Shown piece after piece: positions 24,888 to 37,162 of a DNA stretch of 64,000 nt. The stretch comes from Acanthochlamys bracteata (Eukaryota; Streptophyta; Magnoliopsida; Pandanales; Velloziaceae). The DNA lies in assembly GCA_019914995.1 (NCBI GenBank), contig CM034145.1, positions 2,046,001-2,110,000 on the forward strand, read 5' to 3'. The notes below the pieces were generated by a model that worked only from the letters and a program-made list of their open reading frames with translations, ran no database searches and was not told the DNA's origin. The position numbers and the translations under genes were made by a program. The number at the start of each line of letters is the position of its first letter. Position 1 is the stretch's first letter.

Positions 24888-24993
24888 TGTATTGCTGGGC
24901 TATGTATTAGACAAGCCATTATATATATTTGTGTGTGATTGTAAACTCTAAAGTTTATGATTCAACATATTCAATTCTTTTATACATCTATCA
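24888..24993 (+). repeat. 3' LTR of copia 1
   Basis: Begins TGTATTGCTGGGC after a purine-rich tract (GAGTTTGAGGAGGATAT). It ends ACATCTATCA, matching the 5' LTR with substitutions and small indels, which points to an old insertion. Confidence 0.8.
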
Positions 24994-25226
24994 ATTGTTT
25001 CAGTTTACGTTAAGGTCGTTATGAAATCTCCTTCAATATTGCTTCGATGCTCATTCAGTTGCCGCGGTTGTTGGAGAAAATATTTTTTGTTCCTTTAAGT
25101 TCTAAAAATCATTTATGCATTGTGTTTGTTTAACCATCTTGTAGTTTTATTTTTGTGTAAAGCAATGTATACCCTCAAACAATTTGGATACACCGTTTTG
25201 TAAGTATGGGTGTGGTATTATATTGA
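24994..25226. other. Spacer, nothing recognised
   Basis: Short AT-rich stretch between copia 1 and a MITE. Confidence 0.4.
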
Positions 25227-25452
25227 GGGTGTGTTTCCATTAGAATAAACTTGAGTTTTAAAAAGTGGGTTTAAAAAATTAAATTATAAACATTCAATAA
25301 AAAATATTTTTATATTAATTTTGTATTAATAGTAAGTTTTAAACTTAATATAAAAAAATTTGAAAGAAAAAATTTATTTTAAATTATTTATTTATTTTAT
25401 ATTAAAAGTGAGTTTTAAAAAAATAGAGTTTATGAAGTTGGAAAACACGTCC
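25227..25452. mobile_element. AT-rich MITE
   Basis: Terminal inverted repeats GGGTGTGTTTCC (left) and GGAAAACACGTCC (right) bracket a 200-bp AT-rich interior with inverted symmetry. No coding capacity. Confidence 0.65.
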
Positions 25453-26117
25453 ATTGTGTATTACCAAAAATCCTTTAAGTTAATGTGAACTCTTTCAAAA
25501 TAAACTACAAATTAATAATATCATCATTATTCAAAAGAGGTACTTCAGTGAATATATATACAAACATACTGACAAAGTGGTAGGATCATGAGTAATAAGC
25601 TAAAAATAATTTGAATTCTATTCTTATTTAACATACACATTATAAAGTTTGTTGTATAGAATCATGAAATCAATACACCAGTAGCAACAAAGAATATTTT
25701 TCAGAAGCTAATAATTAAGTAAAAAGTTGTGTTAATACAAAGATACAATTTTATTATATTAAAAAAAACTTTGAATTTGCAGTATTAAATAGAAAAGAAA
25801 TTAAATTTTTAATAATATATTAACTATTATATATTTAAAAATATTTTAGTTATTATATATTTTATTTGAAAATAAGTATAAAATTTAAGAGTCAAATATA
25901 TTTTTAGCTCTTAAGCTTCAAACAACACGTTAAATTAAAATTTTGTCCAAAAAGTTTTCAGTTTAAAGTCGCTTTTTCAGCCAAAATTTGGCGATCGCTT
26001 AACCCACATAGAGCAAATTTAAACCAATAGCATGAACGTTTCAGCTTTAACCAAACAGGCTGCAATCATTTCTTCAGAGAAGTAGGGAAAAAGTCTGCTT
26101 ATCTTTCACCGTTGCAA
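25453..26117. other. AT-rich intergenic DNA
   Basis: No gene, RNA or clear element seen before the truncated LTR of copia 2. Confidence 0.4.
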
Positions 26118-26346
26118 TGTTTGCATTGTTAGTTGCCATGGTTTTACTCCTCGCGTTGATAAAATTCTTTTACGTAAATTATTTGTATTAATGTGCTTAC
26201 GATTGTATAATTTTTGTACACTGAGTATTTATCTAAAATATTGCTCTATTTGTTGGTTTCCTAATAGGTTCTGACAAAAAAAAAGTTTATTTTTACTAGA
26301 TGCTTTACATATCGTGTTGAATATCGATAGAGACAGTTTTATCCTA
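26118..26346 (+). repeat. Truncated 5' LTR of copia 2
   Basis: Matches the last part of 31216-31861, for example AATTATTTGTRTTAAYGTGC and TATTGCTCTATT. The match ends at TTTTATCCTA, corresponding to TTTTATCCCA at 31861. Confidence 0.8.
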
Positions 26347-26379
26347 TTAAAATAGTGCAGAGACTTAATTTTAATTGAT

Positions 26380-27519
26380 TTGTGCCTTGTGGTGAACATA
26401 GAAGCTAATACAAATAGAATAATTAATTTGAATAGTTCAAATTACCATCTGTGGAAAGAAAAGATAAATGATTTATTATATGTAAAAGATTATTATCTAT
26501 CAATATTTAGTGAAAAAAGTTTGCAAATAAAACTGATGCTGAATGGAATTTAGCTCATTGGCAAGTGTGTGGTTTTATTGGACAGTGGGTAGATGATAAT
26601 ATTTTGAATTATGTTAGTGATGAAAAAAATGCAAGCACTTTATGGAACAAGCTTGACTAATTGTATGTTAGAAAAACTGAAAATAATAAACTGTTCTTAA
26701 TTAAGTAGATGATGAATCTAAAATATCAAGATGGAACTCCTATGACGGAACGTTTGAAATGTATTTCAAGTAATTGTTAATTAGTTGGCTAGTATGAATA
26801 TTAAGTTTGATGATTGAAGTGTAGAATTTATGACTTCTTGTATATTGCAGAACTCGTGAGAGACGTTTAGGACGTCTTTATCTAACTCAGCTGCAGATGG
26901 TGTCATCATTATGGATTTGACCAAGAGCAGTATTTTGAATGAAGGGATGAGAAGAAAGTTATAGAATTTCTCTTCACAGTCAAAGATCTTGGTTACAGAA
27001 AAGAAAGAGGACGAATAATAGTATAGGTCCGAAGAATAGAGACAAAAGTAAAAGCAAGTCCAACAAATTTGCTTGTACTGACTATTATTACTGTGGTCTA
27101 AAGAGCACATAAAAAAATATTGTCGTAAGTTGAAAATGGATAACAAAAATGACAAGAATAAGAAAACAAAAAATAGTGATGGTAATAATGAGGTTGATAA
27201 AGTTACTACTGTCACAGATGACTTTTTTATTTTGTATGATGATGATGTTAATTTTGCTTCATATGAGACAAGTTGGGTGATTGACAGTAGTGCTTCCGTT
27301 ATGCTATATGTCGAAAGGATTAGTTTGCATCTTACACACCTGATGATTTTGAAAGTGTTAGGATGGGTAACGATGACTTAGCTAAAGTTATTGACGTAAG
27401 AGATGTGTACTTGATGACAAACAATAGTACTATTCTGACTCTGAAAAATATTAAGCATATTCCCGACATTCATTTGAATTTGATCTCTACAGGCAAAATT
27501 GGTGGTGAGGAATTTTGTA
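26380..27519 (+). pseudogene. copia 2 gag and protease remnants
   Basis: The gag N-terminal segment [19 protein letters not shown] is near 26425-26480. A damaged CCHC knuckle is near 27085-27125 (a stop lies where the His segment should be). The protease motif reads WVIDSSAS (27278-27300; the usual DSGAS has lost its Gly). The frame reaches NLISTGKIGGEEFC at 27476-27516, where the insertion starts. Confidence 0.8.
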
Positions 27520-28374
27520 TATGAGTGTCAATTCGGATTGGTGGGTCAGTTTCTAGTCGACCTATTTAATAATCATATAAATTTGTTCAATCCTAACATA
27601 ACACACAAATTTAAACGGATCAAAATTGTCAACCATAACCCAAATCTATTAATAACCGCATCAAATTCGGATCGACCCATTTAATAATTAAAATTATTAA
27701 TTATTAATTATATATTTTTAACCTTTAGAGAATTTATAATATCAGTTATAATAATGGTACACGATATTTTTAGTGATGAGATATAGTGAATATCCGTCAA
27801 AATGTGCTTTCCTTAGTATCTTCATCGGTCCTTAACATATTCAAAAAAAAAAAATTTCTTGAAAATATATAGTAACAGCTGAAATTTTATGATTATAAAT
27901 ACATACTAATAATCTCGATAAATATTTTGATAAACATAGCTATCTAACAAAATTTTAATAAAAATTTTTATACAAACTCCAAATTCGTCATTATAGAAAC
28001 ACATACATAGTAATACTTTCGATAATATTATAATTCTAATCTTACACTATCTTACTAAAATATGAAAACAATAATTAATTATAAATACTATATAATTTAA
28101 TAATTTATAAATTACTATTATCGATTATTTTTATTGCTAATATTTTAATAAACGGAAAGAAAAAATTAAATGTTTATTTCTTCAAGAGATGGCAATTCGG
28201 ATTGGTAGGTCAGTTTCGGGTTAATCTAGGTCGACCCATTTAATAACCGGGTCAAATTCGCTTAATCCTAACTCAATCCTTATATTTATACGGGTCAATT
28301 TTTTAACCTTAACTCTAATTAAATAGGTTAGTTTCGGGTTGCGTTTTTGGATTGGATCATATATTGCCACATTT
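27520..28374. mobile_element. Non-autonomous DNA transposon inside copia 2, 9-bp target duplication
   Basis: The 9-mer AATTTTGTA occurs at 27511-27519 and again at 28375-28383. Removing the intervening DNA plus one 9-mer restores the copia frame ...EEFCNTFNDGRWKL. Nine-base duplications are typical of Mutator-like elements. The ends contain GTCAATTCGGATTGGTGGGT-type and GGGTCGACCCATTTAATAAC-type repeats, with a second copy of the terminal sequence at about 28188. No transposase is present. Confidence 0.8.
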
Positions 28375-28383
28375 AATTTTGTA

Positions 28384-29482
28384 ACACCTTCAATGATGGT
28401 CGGTGGAAACTGATTCAAGCCTTTACGGTTGTGGCTAGAGGTAGAAAGTGTTCGTCACTTTATTTAATGCAAGCAAAGATATCTGATTCCATTATTAATG
28501 CAGTTGATAGTGATGTTACGGTTGAGCTTTGGCACAAACAGACTTGGTCACATGAGCGAGAAGGGATTGCAAATTTTGGCCAATAAGAATCTCCTTTGTG
28601 GAATGAAGAATACACTATTGAAAAAATATGCGCGTTGCTTGGCCGGAAAGTAAGCCAGAGTTGTCTTTAAGACATCCCCTCCTTCAAGAAAATTAGATAT
28701 ACTTGATTTAATATATTCCGATATTTATGGCCCTATAAAAACAAAAACACTTGGTAGTTCTTTTATTTTGTGATTTTTATTAATAATCATTCAAGAAAGA
28801 CACGAGTCTATTCTTGAAAACTAAAGACCAAGTGTTGGATGTATTTAAATAATTTCATACTTTAGTTGAAAAATAAACTGGTTTGAAATTGAAGTGCATT
28901 AGAACTAACAATAGGGGTGAGTATTTCGGACCTTTTGACGAGTATTGTAGACAGCATGGCATTAGACATCAAAAGACACCTCCTAATACTCCTCACTTGA
29001 ATGGATTAGGTGAAAGAATGAATATGACACTAGTTGAAATGGAGAGATTTTTACTTTCACAAGCATAGTTACCAAATTCATTTTGGGGCGAGATTTTTAG
29101 TATAGTTATGCATGTTCTAAATTTTACACTATGTATTCCTCTATATTTTGATATTCCAGATAAAATTTGGTCAAACAAGAATGTCTCCTATGATCACTTG
29201 CGCTTCTTTAGATACTTGATTTTTGTGAATATTTCGAAAAATGAAAAGTCTAAACTTGATACGAAGACAAGATGTGTATTCCTCAGTTATGAACATGATG
29301 AGTTGGGTTACAGATTTTATGATCCAATAAAAAAGAAACTTGTGAGAAGCCGAGATGTTGTGTTTGTGGAGAACCAAACCATACATGACATCAAGAAAAT
29401 AAATATACCAGTTTCTCGATGTACTGATGATTTAGTTGACTTAGATACAGTTCCTCCGACGCATATGCCAGCACAGATTTGA
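28384..29482 (+). pseudogene. copia 2 gag-pre-integrase and integrase remnants
   Basis: After the insertion the frame continues with FNDGRWKLIQ and a WHKQTWSHERE segment (decayed from the LWHxRLGH motif). The integrase core appears as GEYFGPFDEYCRQHGIRHQK and LNGLGERMN (28912-29025). The C-terminal region FRYLIFVNISKNEKSKLD follows at 29196-29270. Stops interrupt it. Confidence 0.85.
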
Positions 29483-29524
29483 GATAAAATTCATGATAAC
29501 CAGCATGATACAAGTGATATTGGT

Positions 29525-30420
29525 ATGCCTAAACAGGTTGAAATGAGTGATGTTATTCACGAGCAGTCACTAGTGTCACATGTCCCAGTAGAGATAACAT
29601 CAGAGATTTCACTCAGAAAGTTTAGAAGAGATCAACAGCCTTCTAATTGGTATTCTGTTGATGAATATATCTTATTGATTGACGGGGGAGAGCCCGAATA
29701 TTATGCAGAGGCCATGGAAGATGAACATAGAAAAGAGTGGTTTGAGGCTATGTAAGATGAAATGATGTAGTTATATGAGAATAACACTTTTGAGCTAGTG
29801 ACGTTACCTAAGGGAAAAAGAGCTTTAGACAACATGTGAGTGTACAAAGTGAAGCAAGAAGAACACCCTTCCCAACCACGTTATATAATTAGACTTGTTC
29901 TCACGGAATTCAGGCAAAATAAAGGTATTGATCTTGATGAAATCTTTTCTCCTATTGTTAAGATGTCATCTATACATGTGGTTCTAGATGTAGCAACTAG
30001 TTTTGACTTAGAGATTGAGCAAATAGACATTAAAACTACTTTTCTACATGGTGGCTTAGACAAAGAAATTTATATGCAGTAACCAGAGAGTTTCGAATTA
30101 AAGAAAAAAAGGATTATGTGTGCAAGTTGAACAAAAATCTTTATGGACTGAAACAGGCACCGTGATATTGGTATAAGAAATTCGAGTCAATTATGGGGGA
30201 GCAAGGCTACTGAAAAATAAATTCTGATCACTGTGTTTTTGTTCAAAGATTCTCTACTGATGATTTTATTATATATTTATTTTATATTAATGACATATTA
30301 ATTATTGGCAGGAATATTTCTAAAATTGTCAGGTTGAAGAAGCAATTGAGTAAATCCTTTGTTATGAAGGTTTTGGGGCCAACAAAGCAAAACAGTATAT
30401 TGAAGGTGCTTGAAAGATTT
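29525..30420 (+). pseudogene. copia 2 reverse transcriptase remnant
   Basis: Segments include EAMEDEHRKEWFEAM (29708-29754), GIDLDEIFSPIVKMSSI, QIDIKTTFLHGGLDKEIYMQ (ends at 30082 with a stop replacing the next residue), and LYGLKQAP near 30140-30165. The usual YVDD box reads YINDI at 30283-30297. Confidence 0.85.
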
Positions 30421-30650
30421 AATATAGATCAAGCTAAAGTGGTTAGCTCTTTTCTTACTACTCACTTTAAGTTAAACACCTAGCAGTGCCCTCATACAGA
30501 TCAGGAGAAGGAAGACATGGAAAGAATTTCATATGCCTCAGTAGGAGAAAGTTTGATGTATGCAGTTGCCCTCCTACAGATCACGAGATTAGACATTGCT
30601 TATGCAGTTGGTGTTGGTAGCCGCTTTCTATCAAATCCGGAAAGAGAGCA

Positions 30651-31169
30651 TTGGATCCAGTGAAGTGGATCATGAGATATCTACGATGTACTACTGTTTT
30701 GAGACTCACCTTTGAAGGTGAAAAACTAGTACTTGTTGGCTATACAGATTCCCATATGGCTGGACATGTTGATTCCCAAAAGTCTACTTCGAATTATATT
30801 ATTACATTTTCAAGTGGAGCCGTATTTTGGCAATCGAAACTGCAGAAATATGTTGCACTTTTTACGATTGAAATAGAGTATATTGCAGCAACTAAAGCTA
30901 GTAAGGAGTTGTTGTGGTTGAAGAAGTTTATTCAAGAGCTTAGTTTTAAGCAACATCGTTATGTGTTACTTCGTGATAATCAAAGTACAATTCACCTTTG
31001 TAATAATTTTATTTTTGCAAGATCAAAACGCATTGATGTAAGGTATCACTGGTTAAGAGATACTCCCAATGACAACTTGTTTCAACTTGAGAAGATTCAT
31101 ACCGATCTCAATTGCTCTGATATGTTACGAAGATACTACCAAGAGAAAAGTTTAAAATTTGTCGTTTAA
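30651..31169 (+). pseudogene. copia 2 RNase H remnant
   Basis: A 172-residue open segment covers the terminal part of copia pol: WIMRYLRCTTVLRL, GYTDSHMAGHVDSQKSTSNY, EIEYIAATKASKELLWLK and LRDNQSTIHLCNN. It ends just before the polypurine tract (GAAAAAGAAGAG, 31201-31212). Frames upstream are broken, so it is not functional alone. Confidence 0.85.
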
Positions 31170-31215
31170 TTACCGGAATGATGATTCTCCCCATATAGTC
31201 GAAAAAGAAGAGATT

Positions 31216-31861
31216 TGTTGGATTTTTCTCCTTTGTAGAGGTGGCCCAAAATTTATATGATTAAAACCCATATGAAAAGGTAAGGGCATTATTACCATTA
31301 AGAATAAGAAAAAAAAAAAAGAAAAAAATAGAAGTTTTTGTCTTACTGTCCACTTTGATTAAACGCCGGATGAACATCGATTTGACTTCCGATGGAGTTA
31401 AAATTTGGTAAGTGTGTTTACAGTGGATAGTTCTTCAATCTGAGTAGTTGTGATCGTATTCGGAGTTCTCTACGTACAAATCTGTACGTATTTATGAAGC
31501 CACCGATTTTGACGAGATCTCTCTATTTTTTTTTTACGGTTTGCCAAAATTGTTGAATCTTGAGATATATAGTTGTATAACTCTAGTTTTAGCTAGAGAG
31601 AACTTATGTATTTGCATTATTATGATAGTGGAGATTTATTGATTGCCGTAGTTTTTACTTCTCGTGTTGAGAAGGTTTTGCAGATAAATTATTTGTGTTA
31701 ACGTGCTTGCGATTGTAGTAATTTTTATACATTAAGTATTTGGGAAAGTATTGCTCTATTCGCTGGTTTTCTACTAGATTCACACAAGAAAGAAATAAAA
31801 TTTATTTTCGCTGCATACTCTACATATTGTGTTGAATATTGGTAGAAATAATTTTATCCCA
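31216..31861 (+). repeat. 3' LTR of copia 2
   Basis: Starts TGTTGGATTTTTCTCC right after the polypurine tract and ends TTTTATCCCA. Positions 31352-31470 match, colinearly, the arms of the foldback elements at 4.2 and 11.6 kb. Confidence 0.8.
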
Positions 31862-32980
31862 TTATGCATGGCTTGTACGAGATGGATTATAGGCTTTGAA
31901 GTCAGAAAAAACATAGACGTTTTTTAAAAGAATATATAAACAAATTTTATATATTTTATAAAAAAATTATAAAAAGTTTATAAGACATGTGAAAATTATA
32001 TGTTATAAAATAATTATAAATATAATAATTTTAAAAGAATATATAACAAAAGTTTAGAAATTTTTTCTAGTCATATTTTTAGCAATTTTGTGCAGTATAT
32101 TTTACTTTCGCAGCTCAATTAAACATATGAAAAATAAAAAAGTGAAATTTGTTTTAAAAAATGATTTTTTTATTTAGGTATTTGGGGAACTAAAGAGATA
32201 CCCTAAGTGGTACAGTGAAAATTTTGAAGTTGCATCCGAATTTCCTTGGTAAAGTCCATGCTTCTTTATGTGGTTACTACTCCTATGGAATTTGGAAGCA
32301 AGAATCTCTGTAATGGTGTTATTAGGCCCAACAGGGCCTTAAAAGTTTGATCCAAAGAGGACCGAACTAAGCCCAGTTTACAGCGCAAGTTCTGATCATC
32401 TTGAAAATAGAGGGCACTTTGTTGAGTTTTTAAAATACTTATTATTCAAAATATTTTTAAATAAATTTTTATAATTTATAATAAATTTATAAATTTAAAA
32501 AATTACAGATAATATATATATATATATATATTTTAAGTGAAAATATTAGTCTCATTTAAAGAAAATTTAAAATATTTATTACTATAAAAAAACTCTATTT
32601 TATAACTTATTTTCAAATATTTCCATATGCAAATCAACTTTCTCAATACCCAAGCTTGTTGTCATCTTTCTAATTAGAAAAAAAAAATTGCTAACTATTC
32701 ACACCCACATCTGCTCTGAATTTTTAAATGAAAAATTCCAGTTTCTTCGGTAGCTTCACTAATGTCATAATATATGATTAATTACTTCAGTAGTAAAATT
32801 AAATTACATTCTTACAACACAGAATACATATATGTCATCATTAGCTTCACTCGTATACTACTAATCTTTTGTTAACTAACAGATTAACGTAACAATATCA
32901 TGATCAGTGAAGAACATAACTTATAATTAATTAGAAGAGAGAGCCTAATCAATTTAATCATTATTATTAAGCTAGAAATC
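31862..32980. other. AT-rich intergenic DNA, 3' side of the RSS3-like gene
   Basis: Low-complexity AT-rich DNA with a TA tract at 32513-32531. The last ~250 bases are probably the 3'UTR of the minus-strand gene. No other gene seen. Confidence 0.5.
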
Positions 32981-35197
32981 TTAGCTGCTACTTGGCTTGC
33001 TCACATTGACCTGCTGATGCTGCTGCTGATAGTAGTTAACAACCACTGATGAACTACTACTCTCTCCAAGTCCTCCAGTACCATTGTTGTTGTAGTTTAA
33101 TAATTCCCTATCCTCCTCCGTCTCTTCCTTCACCATTTTCTCAACTCCTCCGATCATCTCCATCGCCGCAACGTCTCCGTTTGTTGAAGCAAACACCGGA
33201 GCAATGTCGTAGTAGACGGAAGAAGACGCGGCGCCGTGAGTCATGACTGGACCTACAGAGGGGAGTTTGGAAAGTAAAGCTTCCAAGCTGCTCATGGAGG
33301 GAGTTATCCTCACTTGTTGAGTGAACTGGTCGTATAGTTCAAGCGGTAAAGGCGCGAAAGCAGCTGTTGGTGAGGTAGCGTACGGCCAGCTTTCCGCAGG
33401 ATGGCAACCGGAAGGGAATGATGCAGATGATGGATGGGGAAGGAGAACACCGGGAATACTCTCCAAGTAACTGAACCTTTTCCGGAGTACAACAACGAAG
33501 CTCAAGTCTTCCATAACCTGCGCAAGTTCGAAATTGTTGATAGCTGAAACAACAAGAATTTGTACAAACTGAACTCAGGAAATGGTAAACACAGATAACA
33601 TGCATGGGAAGGCATAATGAATGTGAGCATGGATGAATCATGAATGCGGATGCATGTAAAATGAATGTGTATATCCGGTTATGAGTGTACTGGGAAGAGT
33701 TGTTGAGATCAAGCAGTTGTGTTGTTTGTTTGATCATGAGAAACTGAAAATATGGACCCCAAAAAATGGGAAGCAAATGATGAAAAGGAGAAAGGAAAAG
33801 AATCAAATGTAATGAATTCATCATGATCATGATATTCACCTTGTTCATGGATCCCAGCTGAACAACACCTTCTCTGACTGCTATCAGAGCTATTGTCTGC
33901 ATGGAAAAAAATTCGAAAAAGAAAATCTCAAGACATAACACTGTTTGAGTTTTTCTTGAATAATTGTTTTATATATATATAACACAATGTTGCGTGGTTC
34001 AATCTACTGTAGTACTGATACTGTACACATATAGCTTTTGATATGAAACAATAGAAGAACAAGAAGGAAGAAAAATGTGTAATGTAGTGGTGGACCTTGA
34101 TGCCTGATTGGAACTGAGCCTCCCATGTCCTTGGTTGCTGAGAAAACAAATTTCGTAAGTAACCAAAACAGAAACAAACAAAAAATTAAAGGAAGTAAAA
34201 ACCAGAAAGAAGAAAGAAATTGAATACAACATCAGAAGGGTTGTTCCAGCTAGAGATCAAGCTGATCTCATTGTCTTGAGGATCCTTGAAGACCCACTTG
34301 TGATTTTGGTCTATTGCAACTTTACCAATCAAACTGTTCACCAAGATCTCACACCATCAGTAAGGAACTCTCGCATACATGCATTGCAAAATGTCTTCCA
34401 GATTTTTTGTAAAAAATATGTATATTTTGGTACTGACCCTTCACCATAGTTGTAGATCTCATGTGACATCTTGAAGAAGAGCTCAGGCTGTAGACCCTTT
34501 GCGGCCTGCTGAGCCATGCAGTCACTTGAAACTACAGCCTCAGGTGATCTCATTGGAGCCGACAGATGTTCACCGCAGGAAGCGGCAAAGTTGCAAAATC
34601 CATCCTCCCAAACCAGGATCCTGTAAAACATTCATCGATCACTAGTTACAAAAACAAAGTAGCTAATTTTAATGAAAATTTGATAAGTACATATATTTAC
34701 AAAGTTCTTGCATTAGGAAAAATAACGAGACAAGATACCAGTTTCTTCTGTTTCCTCCAGTCCTACTAAATGGTCCTCCCTGGAGATCCCACCTTTAAGA
34801 AATTAAGAAGTCAGGCCATTACAATAATATGCAGAGCATTAAAATAGTATTTTTTTGTTAGTTGGTGAATGTCAAGTTTTTTGTAAATTTTCAAATGAAT
34901 TTTTCTTTTTTCTTATTTATGAATTCATCAAACAGATTCTTTTTCTTCACATAAAGAACTACTTTATTAAAAAAATTGAGGTTTTTAAAAAACTTGAGGA
35001 GATGGACAAACTAATAAGGAAAGAAGAAGAAGATCACGAGGAATGTATACTGACTTGGGAGGAGGGTAGTTTCTGGGAAGGATTCTCCAGAAAACAGCAT
35101 AGACCCACTGAGAGTTGTCATCGAGGCAAATGCTTCTGAGTGTGTGCTGCAGCAGATGTGTTAGAGCTAAAGGGTTGATCTGTTCCTCCATTGCCAT
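32981..35197 (-). CDS. RSS3-like bHLH-MYC N-terminal domain protein
   Basis: Seven exons on the minus strand join in frame to 372 residues: 35197-35055, 34792-34739, 34620-34438, 34333-34231, 34137-34096, 33896-33840 and 33517-32981. All introns are GT-AG. Residues 10-200 form the bHLH-MYC_N fold: QWVYAVFWRILPRNYPPPK (30-48), GGPFSRTGGNRRNWILVWED, GEGLIGKVA (125-133), PRTWEAQFQSGIK, then TIALIAVREGVVQLGSMNK (176-194). The C-terminal part is Ser/Gln/Asn-rich with no bHLH helices. This is the RICE SALT SENSITIVE 3 type, a nuclear family mis-described in some Arabidopsis annotation as WNK-related; rice RSS3 works with JAZ proteins and bHLH factors in jasmonate-responsive transcription in roots. 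That role here is inferred. MAMEEQ (35197) is the chosen start; upstream ATG 35209 and downstream ATG 35191 are in the same frame. Confidence 0.92.
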
Positions 35198-35307
35198 AAC
35201 TCCTCTCAAAATTCACTCTCACTCTTGCTCTCTACTTCTTTGAGAATTCTCTTGTATGAAAGCCTACCAACAAGGAGACCAAGGGCCAAATATATACTGC
35301 TCTCTCT

Positions 35308-35309
35308 CC

Positions 35310-35345
<36 letters not shown>
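35308..35345. repeat. (CT)n tract in the 5' leader of the RSS3-like gene
   Basis: CT repeats on the plus strand, hence GA repeats in the sense strand of the minus-strand gene, about 110-150 bases upstream of its ATG. GA/CT tracts are common in plant leaders and core promoters and can bind BPC/GAGA factors. A regulatory role is inferred. Confidence 0.75.
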
Positions 35346-35347
<2 letters not shown>

Positions 35348-37162
35348 GTCTTTGAGTGATGTGTAGAACAGAACAGAATAGAATATATGCCTCTATGTCT
35401 ATGCCAGAGGTAGAGGTATTTAATCATGATTTCAAAATTATACCAATATGATTCTCAAGAAAAATTATAGAAGGGTTCATCATTAGGATACGCATTTTCA
35501 TTCAATTGCCCGAACCCGGAGTCCAACTACTTACAACTGTTGAGAACACAAGGAGCCCAGTCAATGGAATTCACTCTGGCAAAATGATTCTACACCACAA
35601 AAGATGCATACCCTCTTTTTCCCTTTGTTGTCTTCGTATGGGAAAAACTCCTTTTCAACGAGGGGAGAAAAGAAACACGGAGCATTAATGCTACTGGTAC
35701 CTAGTCTTTTTACCAACTCCAAAAATGAGAGTGCCAACTGCCAAGTCTTTGTTTCTCATCGACAAAAACAGTGTTGAAATTCATCTCGAGCCAAGTAGAA
35801 GTCATATTTGGATTTTGTGGGTTTATGAGTTAAGAATTTAATGGGTGTAGAAATATTTGTTGTCTTGAATGTCGCTTCAACCTAGATCTATTTCATTAAA
35901 AACACTAGCATAGAACACTTGGTAGGCGTAGTATATTTGCAGCCAGACAGAAGCTGTAAGGAGTGCACACTGATTCATTCCAACTGAGTTAATAAAGAGA
36001 GGCATAAATTTGTAATGTTTTTTTTTTTTGACCTCACTGACAACTGAGTTGATCCCTTTGACAGTACGTAGCCACTAGGTTGATTTACGGTCATCTCTTG
36101 TACTAAGATGAGAAGCGACAAGTCTAGCTTATTGTTAGTACTTATATCTAGGCTGTTTAAGTACTCAAGACTTTCAGGTCTAAGTATGAGTGATGGCATG
36201 CAGTACATTGATCCTTGTAGCTCTTTCCAGTAACTTCTTCCATTAATCTGCCAACTGATTCCTGCAATAATTGAAAATCGGGACCGACTTGTCGTTCAAG
36301 CTAACCTTACTAATTCGATCTTGACCGAACATATTTTACTTGACTAATTAAGAATCTCAAGGTTTAACGTTTTGAACAATTCTGCTCAAATCCAATAAAA
36401 ATTTGGATGTGATTGGTATTTTTTGTTCAACTTCTTCGCGTGGTGGTTCAGCTTTTTAGTTGGTTCATATATATTGACCCCGTAACTTTGTTGTCCTTAA
36501 AATCAAATGGTAAAAAGATGAATGATCGGTTGTGCGAAGTTCAAGTCTTTGGTTGTGATGACTTGTGACTTGAGAGGGGGGGAGTGCAGAACAAAACTGG
36601 CAATGTGCAAAGCTACTATGAGCAATTGATTGCAATTACCATCCCTGACTCGTGGCAAGTTCTTTGAAAGATGGAGTGTCCAAAACCTAAACCAGTACCC
36701 CCTACTTTTGCTTCAACAGGAGAACGTTAGGGGAGAGAAGAAGAAAAAAGAAAAGAAAGTAAGAAAAAGATAACTCTGAGCTATTGGAAATGGAGCAGTG
36801 GTACCCTGTCCCCTTTGAGATTGCATGATGACCTACGAGTGATTTCAGAGACATCATAGAACAGCAGCGGCACCACCACTACTCTTCTTCCCATAACATC
36901 TCTTTCTTTCTTTTCTTTCTTTCCTGACATTGCTGAAAAGGGAAACCTAGAGAGATGGCCATTGACTTCTTTGACTACTACAATCATCATATAGAAATCC
37001 CTATTGTAAAGACTCTAAATAACAACATCTGCATCATCTATTACTTGCATGGCTCTGAAAGTCCTCACCATTCATTATATGTACTTTAAAGTCATCCTCA
37101 TTATTTCTAAAAGATCGTTAGATCTAACATCATTAAAAATCTAGTAGTAAGTTATTTAACAC
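35346..37162. other. Upstream region of the RSS3-like gene; no other gene recognised
   Basis: Mixed-composition DNA with short ORFs only (35506-35688, 35975-36208 minus, 36781-36990 minus), none resembling a known protein. It presumably includes the promoter of the minus-strand gene. A tRNA-like SINE candidate lies at 36475-36560. Confidence 0.45.
36475..36560 (+). mobile_element. tRNA-derived SINE candidate
   Basis: AAATGGTAAAAAGATGAATG (A-box-like) is followed about 35 bases later by GAAGTTCAAGTC (B-box-like). Diverged and short. Confidence 0.3.

Larger units (their letters stand above)
20094..24993 (+). mobile_element. Decayed Ty1/copia retrotransposon 1
   Basis: Short LTRs of about 100 bp bracket a primer-binding site, gag, protease, integrase, reverse transcriptase and RNase H in copia order (integrase before RT). 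Multiple stops and frameshifts make it inactive. The internal leader (20330-20640) is strikingly rich in CCG/GCC units compared with the AT-rich surroundings. Confidence 0.9.
26118..31861 (+). mobile_element. Decayed Ty1/copia retrotransposon 2 (Tnt1-like order), 5'-truncated
   Basis: Remnants run in order LTR fragment, gag, protease, [insertion], gag-pre-integrase, integrase, RT, RNase H, full 3' LTR. The 5' LTR keeps only its last ~230 bp, so the element lost its left end. Many stops are present. A separate DNA transposon has inserted between protease and integrase. Confidence 0.9.
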
